Source: Rhodoferax sp. (GTDB lineage: Bacteria; Pseudomonadota; Gammaproteobacteria; Burkholderiales; Burkholderiaceae_C). Taken from it: a stretch of 13,166 nt of DNA. Within the stretch, counting starts at the first letter, position 1. Each line of letters starts with the position of its first letter. The position numbers were made by a program, and so were the translations under genes. Below the pieces are notes generated by a model that was not told the DNA's origin, ran no database searches, and saw only the letters and a program-made list of their open reading frames with translations. Location: positions 1-13,166 of the forward strand of contig VERU01000023.1 in NCBI GenBank assembly GCA_018882485.1. The letters run 5' to 3'. This document shows, in pieces, positions 1 to 7,080 of this stretch.

Positions 1-17
1 GTCCCGGATTCCGGGAC
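1..17. promoter_or_regulatory. Perfect inverted repeat upstream of the metal-binding protein gene
   Basis: The first 17 bases form a perfect odd palindrome with 8-nt arms (GTCCCGGA / TCCGGGAC) around one central T. It lies 20 nt before the start codon at 38 and just ahead of the ribosome binding site AGGAG at 27-31. It could be an operator for a metal-responsive regulator, or the hairpin of a terminator for a gene left of the window. No T run follows it, which weakens the terminator reading. The window edge hides the rest, so its role is unresolved. Confidence 0.35.
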
Positions 18-37
18 GGATCTGGCAGGAGTACACC

Positions 38-247
38 ATGCACCATCTGATCGACGTAACCGGGATGACCTGCGGGCATTGCGAAAAAGCCGTGACCCGC
101 GCCCTGCTGGACCAGGACCCTGCCGCGCAGGTGCGCATCGACCGCGCGCAAGGGCTGGTCGAAGTCGACTCCGCCCATGCGGCAGAAGCGTTGGCCCAGG
201 CCATCGCCGCAGAAGGCTACACGGCCGTACCTCGCCAGCCCACCTGA
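38..247 (+). CDS. Heavy-metal-associated (HMA) domain protein, CopZ-like metallochaperone
   Basis: A 69-residue cytoplasmic protein that is a single HMA (ferredoxin-like fold) domain. The metal-binding loop GMTCGHC is at residues 9-15, with Cys12 and Cys15 as the expected ligands for Cu(I) or another soft metal. The C-terminal half carries the usual pattern ending in AIAAEGYTA. Its length is typical for stand-alone CopZ-type chaperones, which hand copper to P-type ATPases or to a repressor. AGGAG at 27-31 lies 6 nt before the ATG and fixes the start. No copper ATPase or MerR-type regulator is visible here; one may lie left of the window. The gene is 156 nt from the ABC cassette and is probably independent of it. 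Metal specificity (Cu, or Hg/Zn) cannot be read from the sequence. Confidence 0.9.
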   Translation: MHHLIDVTGMTCGHCEKAVTRALLDQDPAAQVRIDRAQGLVEVDSAHAAEALAQAIAAEGYTAVPRQPT

Positions 248-403
248 GCGCACCATTCGGGTGCAGAAGCAAGGTTTCGCACCGGAATTCGGTCCCGGGG
301 TCCGGTTCCGGATGCGCAACGCACCGGATCGGGGCAGCGATGGGATGGCCCTGCGGGATCCCCCCTGGCCCAGGTTGGCCCGGGAATTGCAAAGGGGTCC
401 GCC
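248..403. other. Intergenic leader of the ABC cassette, no gene seen
   Basis: This 156-nt gap should contain the promoter of the ABC cassette, but I could not identify convincing -35/-10 elements. It holds one copy of a 15-nt unit at 243-257 that recurs after the second permease gene. It also has a short inverted repeat TCCGG-TT-CCGGA (301-312) and the heptamer GTCCCGG (292-298), which also begins the palindrome at position 1. A purine-rich ribosome binding site (AAGGGG, 392-397) lies 6 nt before the ATPase start. Confidence 0.4.
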
Positions 404-1453
404 ATGTCCGAAAACACGGCCCACCCCATCGCAACGGTCCCGGCGATCGAACTCGTTGCGCTGAGCAAGCGGTTTGGTACCGGCAGTGCGGCGGTCGACA
501 ACATCCAGTTGCGCATTCCGCCATCCAGCTACTGCTGCCTGCTGGGTCCGTCCGGATGCGGCAAGAGCACCACCCTGCGCATGATTGCCGGGCATGAAAC
601 GGTGAGCAGTGGCGACATCCTGCTGGAGAACCGCAATATCACCGACTTGCCGGCCGCCGAGCGCGGCACGGCCATGATGTTCCAGAGTTTTGCCCTGTTC
701 CCACACCTCAGCGCACTCGACAATGTGGCATTCAGTCTGCGCATGAAGGGCGTAGCCCGGGCCGAGCGCGAATCCCGGGCCATGGCCCTGCTGGAGCGCG
801 TGGCCATGGGCGCGCTGGCTCAGCGCAAACCCGGAGAACTCTCGGGCGGGCAGCAGCAACGGGTGGCTCTGGCACGTGCCCTGATCACCGAGCCCCGTGT
901 GCTGTTGCTGGACGAGCCCCTGTCGGCCCTCGATCCTTTTCTGCGCATCCGCATGCGGGCCGAACTCCGGCGCTGGCAGAAGGAACTGGGACTGACCTTC
1001 ATCCATGTGACCCATTCGCAGGAGGAGGCCATGGCCCTGGCCGATCTCATGGTGGTGATGAACCACGGCCGCATCGAACAGGTGGGCACACCGCACCAGA
1101 TCTACAACGACCCGATCAGCGAATTTACCGCGCGCTTCATGGGCGGGCACAACGTGATCGAGACCCCGACCGGTCTGATCGGTGTACGCACCGACCATGT
1201 GCGCGTCCGCCCGGATGCGGACACGGGCGCATCGGATACCGGGGCTTTGCGTGCTGTGGTCAGCGATGTCGAGTACCAGGGGACCTATGTGCTGCTGGGT
1301 CTGCAAACGCCGGGCGTCGCGGCCGACGCCCATGCCGAAGCCCCCTGGTCGGCCATGGTCCCCGAATCGGTCTTCCTGGCGCGGCCCTACCAGCTGGGTG
1401 AACCGGTGTGGCTGGACTGGGATCCGGCGCAGGCGCGCCCGCTCAAGGCCTGA
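404..1453 (+). CDS. ABC transporter ATP-binding protein (polyamine/opine-type, PotA-like)
   Basis: A 349-residue cytoplasmic ATPase that powers the importer encoded by the next three genes. Visible motifs are Walker A GPSGCGKST (48-56), Q-loop Gln94 in FQSFALFP, signature LSGGQQQR (146-153), Walker B VLLLDEP (166-172) with catalytic Glu171, D-loop SALD (174-177) and H-loop His204. The residue after His204 is Ser, giving VTHSQEEA where most relatives have VTHDQEEA. Residues from about 255 to the end form a TOBE-like C-terminal domain (VVSDVEYQGTYV), slightly short for a PotA-type protein. AAGGGG 6 nt upstream supports the ATG. It is the first gene of the cassette, 76 nt before the solute-binding protein gene. 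All ATPase residues look intact. The substrate is unknown, so no pot symbol is assigned. Confidence 0.93.
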   Translation: MSENTAHPIATVPAIELVALSKRFGTGSAAVDNIQLRIPPSSYCCLLGPSGCGKSTTLRMIAGHETVSSGDILLENRNITDLPAAERGTAMMFQSFALFPHLSALDNVAFSLRMKGVARAERESRAMALLERVAMGALAQRKPGELSGGQQQRVALARALITEPRVLLLDEPLSALDPFLRIRMRAELRRWQKELGLTFIHVTHSQEEAMALADLMVVMNHGRIEQVGTPHQIYNDPISEFTARFMGGHNVIETPTGLIGVRTDHVRVRPDADTGASDTGALRAVVSDVEYQGTYVLLGLQTPGVAADAHAEAPWSAMVPESVFLARPYQLGEPVWLDWDPAQARPLKA

Positions 1454-1529
1454 ATCGACCGCACGCCGCCCCCGATCCCTGTTTCTCCGTCCCTTCCCCC
1501 AACCCTCCCCAAAACAAGGAGTTTTCACC

Positions 1530-2807
1530 ATGTCAGACCAAGACCTCAGCACCGGCCAATCCGGCTTACTCGACCGCCGCTCCCTGCTCAAGGGCACCGC
1601 CGGTATCCAGGCCAGTGGCGTGTTTCCGGCAGTGCACTCGGCCGATCCCATCGTGCTGCGTTACCTGGGCACGGCGGTCAACCAGGACAAGGCGATTGCC
1701 GAAAAGTTCAAGGCCGATACCGGCATCACCATCCAGTATGTGGCGGTCACCACCGACGATGTGACCAAGCGCGCCGTGACGGCGCCCAACAGCTTCGACC
1801 TGATCGACACCGAATACTTCTCGCTCAAGAAGATCGTCCCCACCGGCAACCTCAAGGGCATCGACACCAAGCGCGTCAAGAACGCCAGCAAGATCACCTC
1901 GGTGTTCACCGAGGGCAAGGTGGCGGGCAAGACCATCGGCGACCAGGGCACGGCGCCCAAGAAGGTGATCTTTCTGGAAGGCGAAAAGTCCAAGGTGTTC
2001 GCCAAGAGTCCGACCCAGTACATGTCGCTCATCCCCACCACCTACAACGCCGACACGCTGGGCATCCGCCCCGACCTGATCAAGCGGCCCATCACCTCGT
2101 GGGCCGAATTGCTCAACAAGGAGTTCAAGGGCAAGGCCGCGATCCTGAACATCCCCTCGATCGGCATCATGGATGCGGCCATGGTGGTGGAGGCCATGGG
2201 CCTGTACAAGTACCCCGACAAGGGCAACATGACCAAGAAGGAAATTGATCTGACCATCAAGACCCTGATCGAAGCCAAGAAAGCCGGTCAGTTCCGCGCC
2301 CTCTGGAAGGACTTCAACGAATCGGTCAACCTGATGGCTTCCGGTGAGGTGGTGATCCAGTCGATGTGGTCGCCCGCCGTCACGGCCGTGCGCACCAAGG
2401 GCATCGACTGCGTGTTCCAGCCGCTCAAGGAAGGTTATCGCTCCTGGGCCGCCGGGTTCGGTCTGCCAGCCACGCTGTCGGGCAAGAAGCTCGACGGGGC
2501 CTACGAGTTCATCAACTGGTTCCTCGACGGCTGGGCCGGCGCTTACCTGAATCGTCAGGGTTACTACAGCGCCGTGCTGGAAACCGCCAAGGCCAAGATG
2601 GAGCCCTACGAGTGGGCTTACTGGATGGAAGGCAAGCCCGCCACACAGGACATCAAGAGCCCCCAGGGCGACCTGCTGGCCAAGGCCGGTGCGGTGCGCG
2701 ACGGCGGCAGCTACGAGGCCCGCATGGGCGCGGTGGCCTGCTGGAATGCCGTGATGGACGAGAACAACTACATGGTCCAGAAATGGAATGAGTTCGTCGC
2801 GGCCTGA
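1530..2807 (+). CDS. ABC transporter substrate-binding protein with Tat signal (PotD-like)
   Basis: A 425-residue periplasmic solute-binding protein. The N-terminus has a twin-arginine motif, DRRSLLK (residues 15-21), then a weakly hydrophobic stretch and a likely cleavage site after Ala38 (VHSA-DP). This suggests folded export by Tat. The mature part has hallmarks of the PotD/iron-type binding-protein superfamily: an early strand reading IVLRYLGT, then ITSWAELLNKEFKGKAAI, the ASGEVVIQSMWSP loop, and the C-terminal AYEFINWFL helix followed by QGYYSAV. The frame is open further upstream, but AAGGAG at 1516-1521, 8 nt before the ATG, fixes the start and leaves the Tat motif near the N-terminus. 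The mature protein is rich in lysine. The gene overlaps the next one by 20 nt, suggesting translational coupling. The ligand cannot be read directly; the family usually binds polyamines, opines or related amino compounds. Confidence 0.92.
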   Translation: MSDQDLSTGQSGLLDRRSLLKGTAGIQASGVFPAVHSADPIVLRYLGTAVNQDKAIAEKFKADTGITIQYVAVTTDDVTKRAVTAPNSFDLIDTEYFSLKKIVPTGNLKGIDTKRVKNASKITSVFTEGKVAGKTIGDQGTAPKKVIFLEGEKSKVFAKSPTQYMSLIPTTYNADTLGIRPDLIKRPITSWAELLNKEFKGKAAILNIPSIGIMDAAMVVEAMGLYKYPDKGNMTKKEIDLTIKTLIEAKKAGQFRALWKDFNESVNLMASGEVVIQSMWSPAVTAVRTKGIDCVFQPLKEGYRSWAAGFGLPATLSGKKLDGAYEFINWFLDGWAGAYLNRQGYYSAVLETAKAKMEPYEWAYWMEGKPATQDIKSPQGDLLAKAGAVRDGGSYEARMGAVACWNAVMDENNYMVQKWNEFVAA

Positions 2808-3690
2808 TCGGGCGGTAGTGCGCAACGGCGGCGTGCAGGCCTGGTGGCAGGCCGCGCCGCTGACGGCGGTGTTCCTGCTCTTTTTCGTCATCCCCCTGGG
2901 GCTGATCCTGATGGTCAGCTTCTGGGATTTCAACGAGTACGAGCTGCTGCCGGCCCTCACCGGAAAAAACTACCTGGCGATCTTCGAGGGTTGCGGGCAG
3001 TCCGGTGACCTGTGCGTCACCTTCAAAACCTACCTCTCCACCCTCAAGTTCAGCCTGCTGGTCTGGGGCTTGACGCTGGCCATCGGTTTTGCCGTGGCGT
3101 ATTTCCTGGCCTTCCATGTGCGCAGCAACGCCATGCAGACCCTGCTGTTCGTGTTGTGCACGGTGCCGTTCTGGACGTCCAATGTGATCCGAATGATCTC
3201 CTGGGTCCCCCTGCTCGGGCGCAACGGGCTGGTCAATCAGGCGCTGCAGGGTCTGGGCCTGACCGAGCAGCCGGTGGAGTGGATGCTGTTCTCGGACTTT
3301 TCCGTGGTGCTGGCTTTCGTGCACCTGTACACGATGTTCATGATCGTGCCCATCTTCAATTCCATGATGCGCATCGATCGCAGCCTGATCGAGGCGGCCG
3401 CCGACAGCGGCGCCAGCGCCTGGCAGACCCTGTGGCATGTGATCGTGCCCCTGTCGCGCACCGGCATCATCATCGGCTCCATCTTCGTCATCACCATCGT
3501 GATGGGCGACTTCGTCACCATCGGGGTCATGGGCGGGCAGCAGATCGCCTCGGTGGGCAAGATCATCCAGGTGCAGACGTCCTACCTGCAGTTTCCGCTG
3601 GCGGCGGCCAATGCGGTGATCCTGCTGGCCGTGGTCCTCATGATCATCTGGGGCCTGACCCGGCTGGTCGACATCCGCAAGGAGCTCTGA
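2788..3690 (+). CDS. ABC transporter permease, PotB-like
   Basis: A 300-residue inner-membrane permease with about six hydrophobic segments (roughly 22-46, 84-109, 117-141, 170-191, 226-248 and 268-291). The cytoplasmic coupling loop has the EAA motif, EAAADSGASAW at 202-212 with Gly208 and Pro221 conserved, which docks on the ATPase. It belongs to the binding-protein-dependent transport permease family (MetI-like fold) and pairs with the next gene as a heterodimer. The ATG at 2788 lies inside the end of the binding-protein gene and lacks a clean ribosome binding site. A GTG at 2818, preceded by GGGCGG, would give a 290-residue protein and is a realistic alternative. Two cysteines (69 and 76) lie in the first periplasmic loop and could form a disulfide. 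Confidence 0.9.
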   Translation: MSSSRPDRAVVRNGGVQAWWQAAPLTAVFLLFFVIPLGLILMVSFWDFNEYELLPALTGKNYLAIFEGCGQSGDLCVTFKTYLSTLKFSLLVWGLTLAIGFAVAYFLAFHVRSNAMQTLLFVLCTVPFWTSNVIRMISWVPLLGRNGLVNQALQGLGLTEQPVEWMLFSDFSVVLAFVHLYTMFMIVPIFNSMMRIDRSLIEAAADSGASAWQTLWHVIVPLSRTGIIIGSIFVITIVMGDFVTIGVMGGQQIASVGKIIQVQTSYLQFPLAAANAVILLAVVLMIIWGLTRLVDIRKEL

Positions 3691-3691
3691 G

Positions 3692-4567
3692 ATGGTGAGC
3701 GAACGCCGTCTGCCCGGATTCTGGCCCCTGGCCCTGTTTTTTGGGCTGTTCGTGCTGTTCCTCTACGGGCCCATGCTGGTGATCGTGGTGCTGAGCTTTC
3801 AGGGGCCGGAGGGCGGTCTGACGTTTCCGCTGCGTGGCCTGTCGCTGCATTGGTTCTACAAGCTTGCCGAAGGGCTGGGCGTGGTGGACATCGGTGCGGC
3901 CTTGCGGCGTTCCCTGGGCCTGGGTCTGGCCGTCATGACCCTGACGGTGCTGTTTTCCCTGCTGGCGGGGCTGGCCTTTCGCAAGCGCCTGCCGGGTGGC
4001 AACCTGCTGTTCTACGTGGTGGTGGCCAGTCTGATCATGCCGTCCATCATCGTTTCGCTCGGCATCGGCCTGGAGTTCCGGCTGCTCGACGGCGCGCTGA
4101 AAAAGCTGCTGGAACTCGCTGGCATGGATGCAGCCCTCGAAGGCTATGGCACCGCGCTGGGGCTGTACACATCGGCGCTGGGCGCGCACCTGACCTGGAC
4201 CCTGCCATTTGGTCTGCTCATCATGTTTGCGGTGTTCAACCGCTTCAACCCGGCCTACGAAGAGGCCGCCCGCGATCTGGGTGCCACACCCTGGCAGGGC
4301 TTTGCCCACGTGGTGCTACCCCTGATCGCGCCCGCAGTGGTTGGCGTGGGCATGTTCGGCTTCACGCTGAGCTGGGACGAAATCGCCCGCACCTCGCAGG
4401 CCATCGGAGATGTCAACACTCTGCCGCTGGAACTGCAGGGGCTGACCACCACCGTGACCACCCCGGCCATCTATGCCCTGGGCACCGTGACCACGCTGGT
4501 ATCCCTGATCGTGATGGGGCTGGCGCTCGGTCTGGCGCGCTGGTTGGGGCCGCGCCGCCCCACCTGA
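3692..4567 (+). CDS. ABC transporter permease, PotC-like
   Basis: A 291-residue inner-membrane permease, the second half of the channel. Hydrophobic segments fall near 10-35, 70-95, 107-127, 158-182, 206-228 and 258-283. The EAA coupling loop reads EEAARDLGATPW (190-201), with Gly197 and Pro210 conserved. The segment FTLSWDE (224-230) matches the typical FTLSxDE signature of PotC-type permeases. AAGGAG at 3679-3684 lies 7 nt before the ATG, and the gene begins 1 nt after the stop of the PotB-like gene, so the two are surely cotranscribed. A 60-nt gap with a short 15-nt repeat separates it from the racemase gene. Nothing looks broken. Confidence 0.92.
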   Translation: MVSERRLPGFWPLALFFGLFVLFLYGPMLVIVVLSFQGPEGGLTFPLRGLSLHWFYKLAEGLGVVDIGAALRRSLGLGLAVMTLTVLFSLLAGLAFRKRLPGGNLLFYVVVASLIMPSIIVSLGIGLEFRLLDGALKKLLELAGMDAALEGYGTALGLYTSALGAHLTWTLPFGLLIMFAVFNRFNPAYEEAARDLGATPWQGFAHVVLPLIAPAVVGVGMFGFTLSWDEIARTSQAIGDVNTLPLELQGLTTTVTTPAIYALGTVTTLVSLIVMGLALGLARWLGPRRPT

Positions 4568-4607
4568 GTGCGCCATACTTGAGCGCGTCCCGCCTGAGCG
4601 GCCCAGC
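4563..4607 (+). repeat. Three degenerate copies of a 15-nt tandem unit
   Basis: Starting inside the last codons of the PotC-like gene, three units begin at 4563, 4578 and 4593, an exact 15-nt period. They open with CCTGAGTG, CTTGAGCG and CCTGAGCG. A fourth, isolated copy (CCTGAGCGCACCATT) lies at 243-257, again over the stop codon of a gene. The array fills most of the gap between the second permease and the racemase. Function is unknown; it may simply be local slippage. Confidence 0.5.
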
Positions 4608-4627
4608 CCCCAACCCAAAACGGCTCC

Positions 4628-5398
4628 ATGTCCGCACCCCGCCACCTGCTCATCGTCAACCCGAACACCTCGACCGCGGTGAGCGAATTGCTGCAGCGCC
4701 ATGCCCAGGCTGCAGCCGGCCCCGAGCTGGTGGTGCGCACCGTCACCGCGCGTTTTGGAGCGCCTTACATCGCCTGCGAGGCCAGTTATGCGGTGGCCGG
4801 TCACGCTCTGCTGGATGCCTGGTCGGCCGCCTTGCTGGATGGCGGGCCGACACCGCAGGCGGTGCTGATCGGGTGTTTTGGCGATCCGGCCCTGCAGGCC
4901 CTGCGCGAGAGCAGCCCGGTTCCGGTGTGCGGGCTGGCCCAGGCGTCGTTCGCCCAGGCGGCCCGGCTGGGCCGTTTTGTGGTCGTGACGGGTGGGGTCC
5001 GTTGGGCGCCCATGCTGCAGCGCCTGGCCGACGCACTGGGCGTCGGACCGGCGCTGGCGGGCATCCACACGGTGGCGCCCAGCGGCGCGCAGCTGGCGGC
5101 CGATCCGGTGGCCGCCGCCGCCCTGCTGGCCCAGGCCTGTCAGGACGCCGTGCGCCAGACTGGGGCGCAGGCGGTCATCCTGGGTGGCGCGGGTCTGGCT
5201 GGCCTCGCGGCCCGCATCGCCCCTGCGTTGGAGGGGCCGGGGATCGACAGCGTCGAGGCCGGCGTGGCCGAGGTTCTGGCGGCCCTGCAGACCGCGCCGC
5301 AGCGTCCGGACCGTGCGCCCGGTTTCGACGTCCGCTGGCAGCATCTGTCGCCCGAAATGACCTGGCTGGGTCAGCAGGACGGCGCCCGACCCAACTGA
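4628..5398 (+). CDS. Asp/Glu/hydantoin racemase family protein lacking the second catalytic Cys
   Basis: A 256-residue cytoplasmic protein. The N-terminus LLIVNPNTS (7-15) is the signature of the hydantoin/allantoin racemase branch of the Asp/Glu racemase superfamily. Members use two cysteines, one on each side of the substrate, to move a proton. The first is present as Cys83 in GCFGDPAL. At the second site, where relatives read LGCAGM, this protein reads LGGAGL, with Gly187 (codon GGC at 5186-5188) in place of Cys. The spacing of about 104 residues matches what I recall for the catalytic pair. It may therefore be a one-base-acid enzyme, a lyase/isomerase related to maleate isomerase, or a binding protein. 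It lies 60 nt after the permeases and is probably in their operon, which suggests it processes the imported solute. No strong ribosome binding site is visible. The C-terminal 25 residues are family-atypical. Confidence 0.85.
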   Translation: MSAPRHLLIVNPNTSTAVSELLQRHAQAAAGPELVVRTVTARFGAPYIACEASYAVAGHALLDAWSAALLDGGPTPQAVLIGCFGDPALQALRESSPVPVCGLAQASFAQAARLGRFVVVTGGVRWAPMLQRLADALGVGPALAGIHTVAPSGAQLAADPVAAAALLAQACQDAVRQTGAQAVILGGAGLAGLAARIAPALEGPGIDSVEAGVAEVLAALQTAPQRPDRAPGFDVRWQHLSPEMTWLGQQDGARPN

Positions 5399-5464
5399 AG
5401 GGCAGACTGCTGGAAAGGCGCCCTCGCCGGCTGAGGCACGCCTGACGCGGCACGCCCAGTGGGG

Positions 5465-5488
5465 GCCGTAGCCGCTGCCGTAGCGGCT
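5465..5488. terminator. Hairpin and 12-nt repeat between racemase gene and rdgC
   Basis: Between two convergent genes, AGCCGCT (5470-5476) and AGCGGCT (5482-5488) form a perfect 7-bp stem with a 5-nt loop GCCGT. The same stretch is a 12-nt direct repeat, with GCCGTAGC at 5465-5472 and again at 5477-5484. It lies 27 nt after the rdgC stop and about 70 nt after the racemase stop, so it could act in both directions. No T run follows on either strand, so it is a weak intrinsic terminator at best. The rest of 5399-5515 holds no gene. Confidence 0.35.
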
Positions 5489-5515
5489 GCCGAGGCCGGG
5501 TCAGCAGGGGCGGCG

Positions 5516-6412
5516 TCAGTTGGGGTCGGTTTCGCCGCCCAGGGCGGCGACCAGGTCCGGCAGGAGTTGCCGCAACTCGCCCGTTGAAATCGCCAGGTCG
5601 GTATCGAAATTGTCCTGGGCATCGGCATCGGCGCCTTCCATCACCCCCTCCAGAAAAGCCAGTTTCTTGAGCTGGAGTGACTCGGTCAGCACAAAAGACA
5701 CCCGGCCCGACCAGGCCAGTCCGAGCCGGGTCGGCAATTTGCCGCTGTCGATGTGCCGCCGCACATCCTCGGTATCCAGTGCGTGGCGGGCATACCGCAC
5801 CACCGCGCCCGAGGCGTCCACGGCCTTGAGCTCGCACTCCCGCTCCAGCCCGAAACCAGCGGCCGCCTCGCTGTCGCGCAACCACCCCGCCATGGCCGTG
5901 GCGGGTGTCACGCGGGTGTCGATCGGCCTTGGTGCGAAGCCCGGCAGGGTTTGCACCAGAGCGGTGGTGACCTCGTCGCCGCGCGCCTGGCTGGCAGCAT
6001 CCACCACCAGCCAGCGGTCGTCGCGGTCGATCCACACCAGCACGTCGGCCAGTTTGGTGAAGGCCTGCGGCAGCAGTTCGTGCCGCACGCTCTCTTTCAG
6101 GTCCCGCAATTCCCGTCGGCCGGGCTGTCGCCCGGTGCTCGCGGCCAGGGCCTCGGCCCGTTCCCGAACCCGGCGTTGCACCACCGAGGCCGGCAGCGAC
6201 CGCGTCTCGATGCGCATCTTCAGCAGCCACTGCCCCTGGACGGATTCGACCAGGGCCCCTTCGGCCTGGCCGCGCGGCGGCACCCAGCCGGCGGATTTTT
6301 CCTGTGTGGGCGCGCAATCGACGAAACGGTGGGACTGCAACAGCGCTTCCAGTTCCGGCAGGTCGATCGACCAGCCGGCGGGGAGACGGTAAACGAAAAG
6401 GTTCTTGAACAC
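5516..6412 (-). CDS. rdgC: Recombination-associated protein RdgC
   Basis: A 298-residue protein, close to the usual length of about 300. RdgC is a nucleoid-associated DNA-binding protein that dimerises into a ring around double-stranded DNA and restrains RecA. Family features are the N-terminus MFKNLFVYRL, the segment GWVPPRG (42-48), the region LPASVVQRRVRERA, the RRELRDLKESVRHELLPQAF block, and the C-terminal acidic stretch ending in LLPDLVAALGG. The start codon is GTG, supported by AGGA about 8 nt upstream; the nearby ATG is out of frame. It is convergent with the racemase gene and divergent from the LTxxQ protein gene, with a 198-nt shared upstream region. It has no functional link to the ABC cassette. 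Confidence 0.95.
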   Translation of the reverse strand: MFKNLFVYRLPAGWSIDLPELEALLQSHRFVDCAPTQEKSAGWVPPRGQAEGALVESVQGQWLLKMRIETRSLPASVVQRRVRERAEALAASTGRQPGRRELRDLKESVRHELLPQAFTKLADVLVWIDRDDRWLVVDAASQARGDEVTTALVQTLPGFAPRPIDTRVTPATAMAGWLRDSEAAAGFGLERECELKAVDASGAVVRYARHALDTEDVRRHIDSGKLPTRLGLAWSGRVSFVLTESLQLKKLAFLEGVMEGADADAQDNFDTDLAISTGELRQLLPDLVAALGGETDPN

Positions 6413-6610
6413 GGACGCATCCTGGGCCGCAAGACGGCAAACCCCGAATCATCCCATCAAATGCGCGGCCCGCCCGGGGCGGGCGGCCACCGCGACCCTC
6501 GCCAACTTTACCTGGCCTTCATGCAGCGTCATGGCCGCCTTACATGGCAGGCGCACAGTCTGGGCGTGTCGGCGCCGCGGTGGCTGGCCGACCTCCTGAA
6601 AGGACCCATC
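6413..6610. promoter_or_regulatory. Divergent promoter region between rdgC and the LTxxQ gene
   Basis: This 198-nt stretch separates two divergent starts, so it should carry promoters for both. I could not assign -35/-10 boxes with confidence. A strong GC hairpin, GCCCGCC-CGG-GGCGGGC, lies at 6468-6484. In-frame ATGs at 6521 and later could extend the LTxxQ protein, but they would bury its signal peptide and are not preferred. Confidence 0.35.
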
Positions 6611-7069
6611 GTGAAGAAACTGACTCTGCCCCTGTTGTTGACCCTCGCGCTGGGCGCTGGCCTGGCCCAGGCCCAGATGGATCGGCCCGCCATGGGCGCG
6701 GGCCATGGGCACGACCCGGCGCGCATGCAGGCCCGCATCGAACGGCATGCGGCGGACCTCAAGGAGCGGCTCAAGATCACCCCGGCGCAGGAGCCGGCCT
6801 GGACCGCATTCGTTGGCGCGATGAAGCCGCCGATGGCCGGCACGATGCCGCAGCGCGGCGAGCTCGAGAAGCTCAGCACCCCCGAGCGCCTCGATCGCAT
6901 GAAGACGATGCGCCAGCAGCATCAGGCTGCGGCCGATCAGCGCGACCAGGCCACCCGGGCGCTGTATGCCACGCTCACGCCAGACCAGAAAAAGGTGTTT
7001 GACGATCGCACGGCGCGCCATCACCGCGCAGGCGGCATGCGACTGCACGAAGGCGCGCCCAAGGGCTGA
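6611..7069 (+). CDS. Periplasmic LTxxQ-motif protein (Spy/CpxP-like)
   Basis: A 152-residue secreted protein. Residues 1-22 are a classic Sec signal peptide (MKKLTLPLLLTLALGAGLAQA-Q) with an AQA cleavage site. The mature part is helical and charged. It has two copies of the family motif, ITPAQ (56-60) and LTPDQ (122-126), which define the Spy/CpxP fold. Such proteins are periplasmic chaperones or envelope-stress or metal-stress sensors. The His/Met-rich segment GHGHDPARM near the mature N-terminus and HHRAGGMRLH near the end could bind metal, though this is inference. The start is GTG at 6611 with AAAGGA at 6599-6604, 6 nt upstream. The gene ends only 7 nt from the convergent glutaredoxin-fold gene. 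Confidence 0.88.
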   Translation: MKKLTLPLLLTLALGAGLAQAQMDRPAMGAGHGHDPARMQARIERHAADLKERLKITPAQEPAWTAFVGAMKPPMAGTMPQRGELEKLSTPERLDRMKTMRQQHQAAADQRDQATRALYATLTPDQKKVFDDRTARHHRAGGMRLHEGAPKG

Positions 7070-7080
7070 GCGATCCTCAG
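7066..7080. terminator. Small palindrome over two convergent stop codons
   Basis: CTGAG (7066-7070), CGATC, CTCAG (7076-7080) form a perfect 5-bp inverted repeat. The TGA of the LTxxQ gene and the TGA of the minus-strand glutaredoxin-fold gene sit inside the two arms. The stem is short and has no T run, so any terminator role is weak. Confidence 0.3.

Noticed and set aside
1566..2960. Long open frame on the minus strand opposite the solute-binding protein gene
   Set aside because: It is the mirror of a well-supported coding gene. Its translation is a low-complexity His/Gly/Leu/Val mix with no family motif, as expected from third-position GC bias.
3850..5445. A 531-codon plus-strand frame over the PotC-like and racemase genes
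   Set aside because: It crosses two real genes in a different frame and reads as Arg/Gly/Ala/Pro low complexity, so it is a shadow frame.
5371..5628. Possible frameshifted C-terminal extension of RdgC into an Ala/Thr-rich tail
   Set aside because: RdgC already ends at normal length. The tail frame has no family similarity and derives from the 12-nt repeat.
5753..6610. Extended N-terminus for the LTxxQ protein (open frame begins at 5753; ATGs at 6521 and later)
   Set aside because: The extension overlaps rdgC on the other strand and would place the Sec signal peptide internally. The GTG at 6611 has a good ribosome binding site and starts exactly at the signal peptide.
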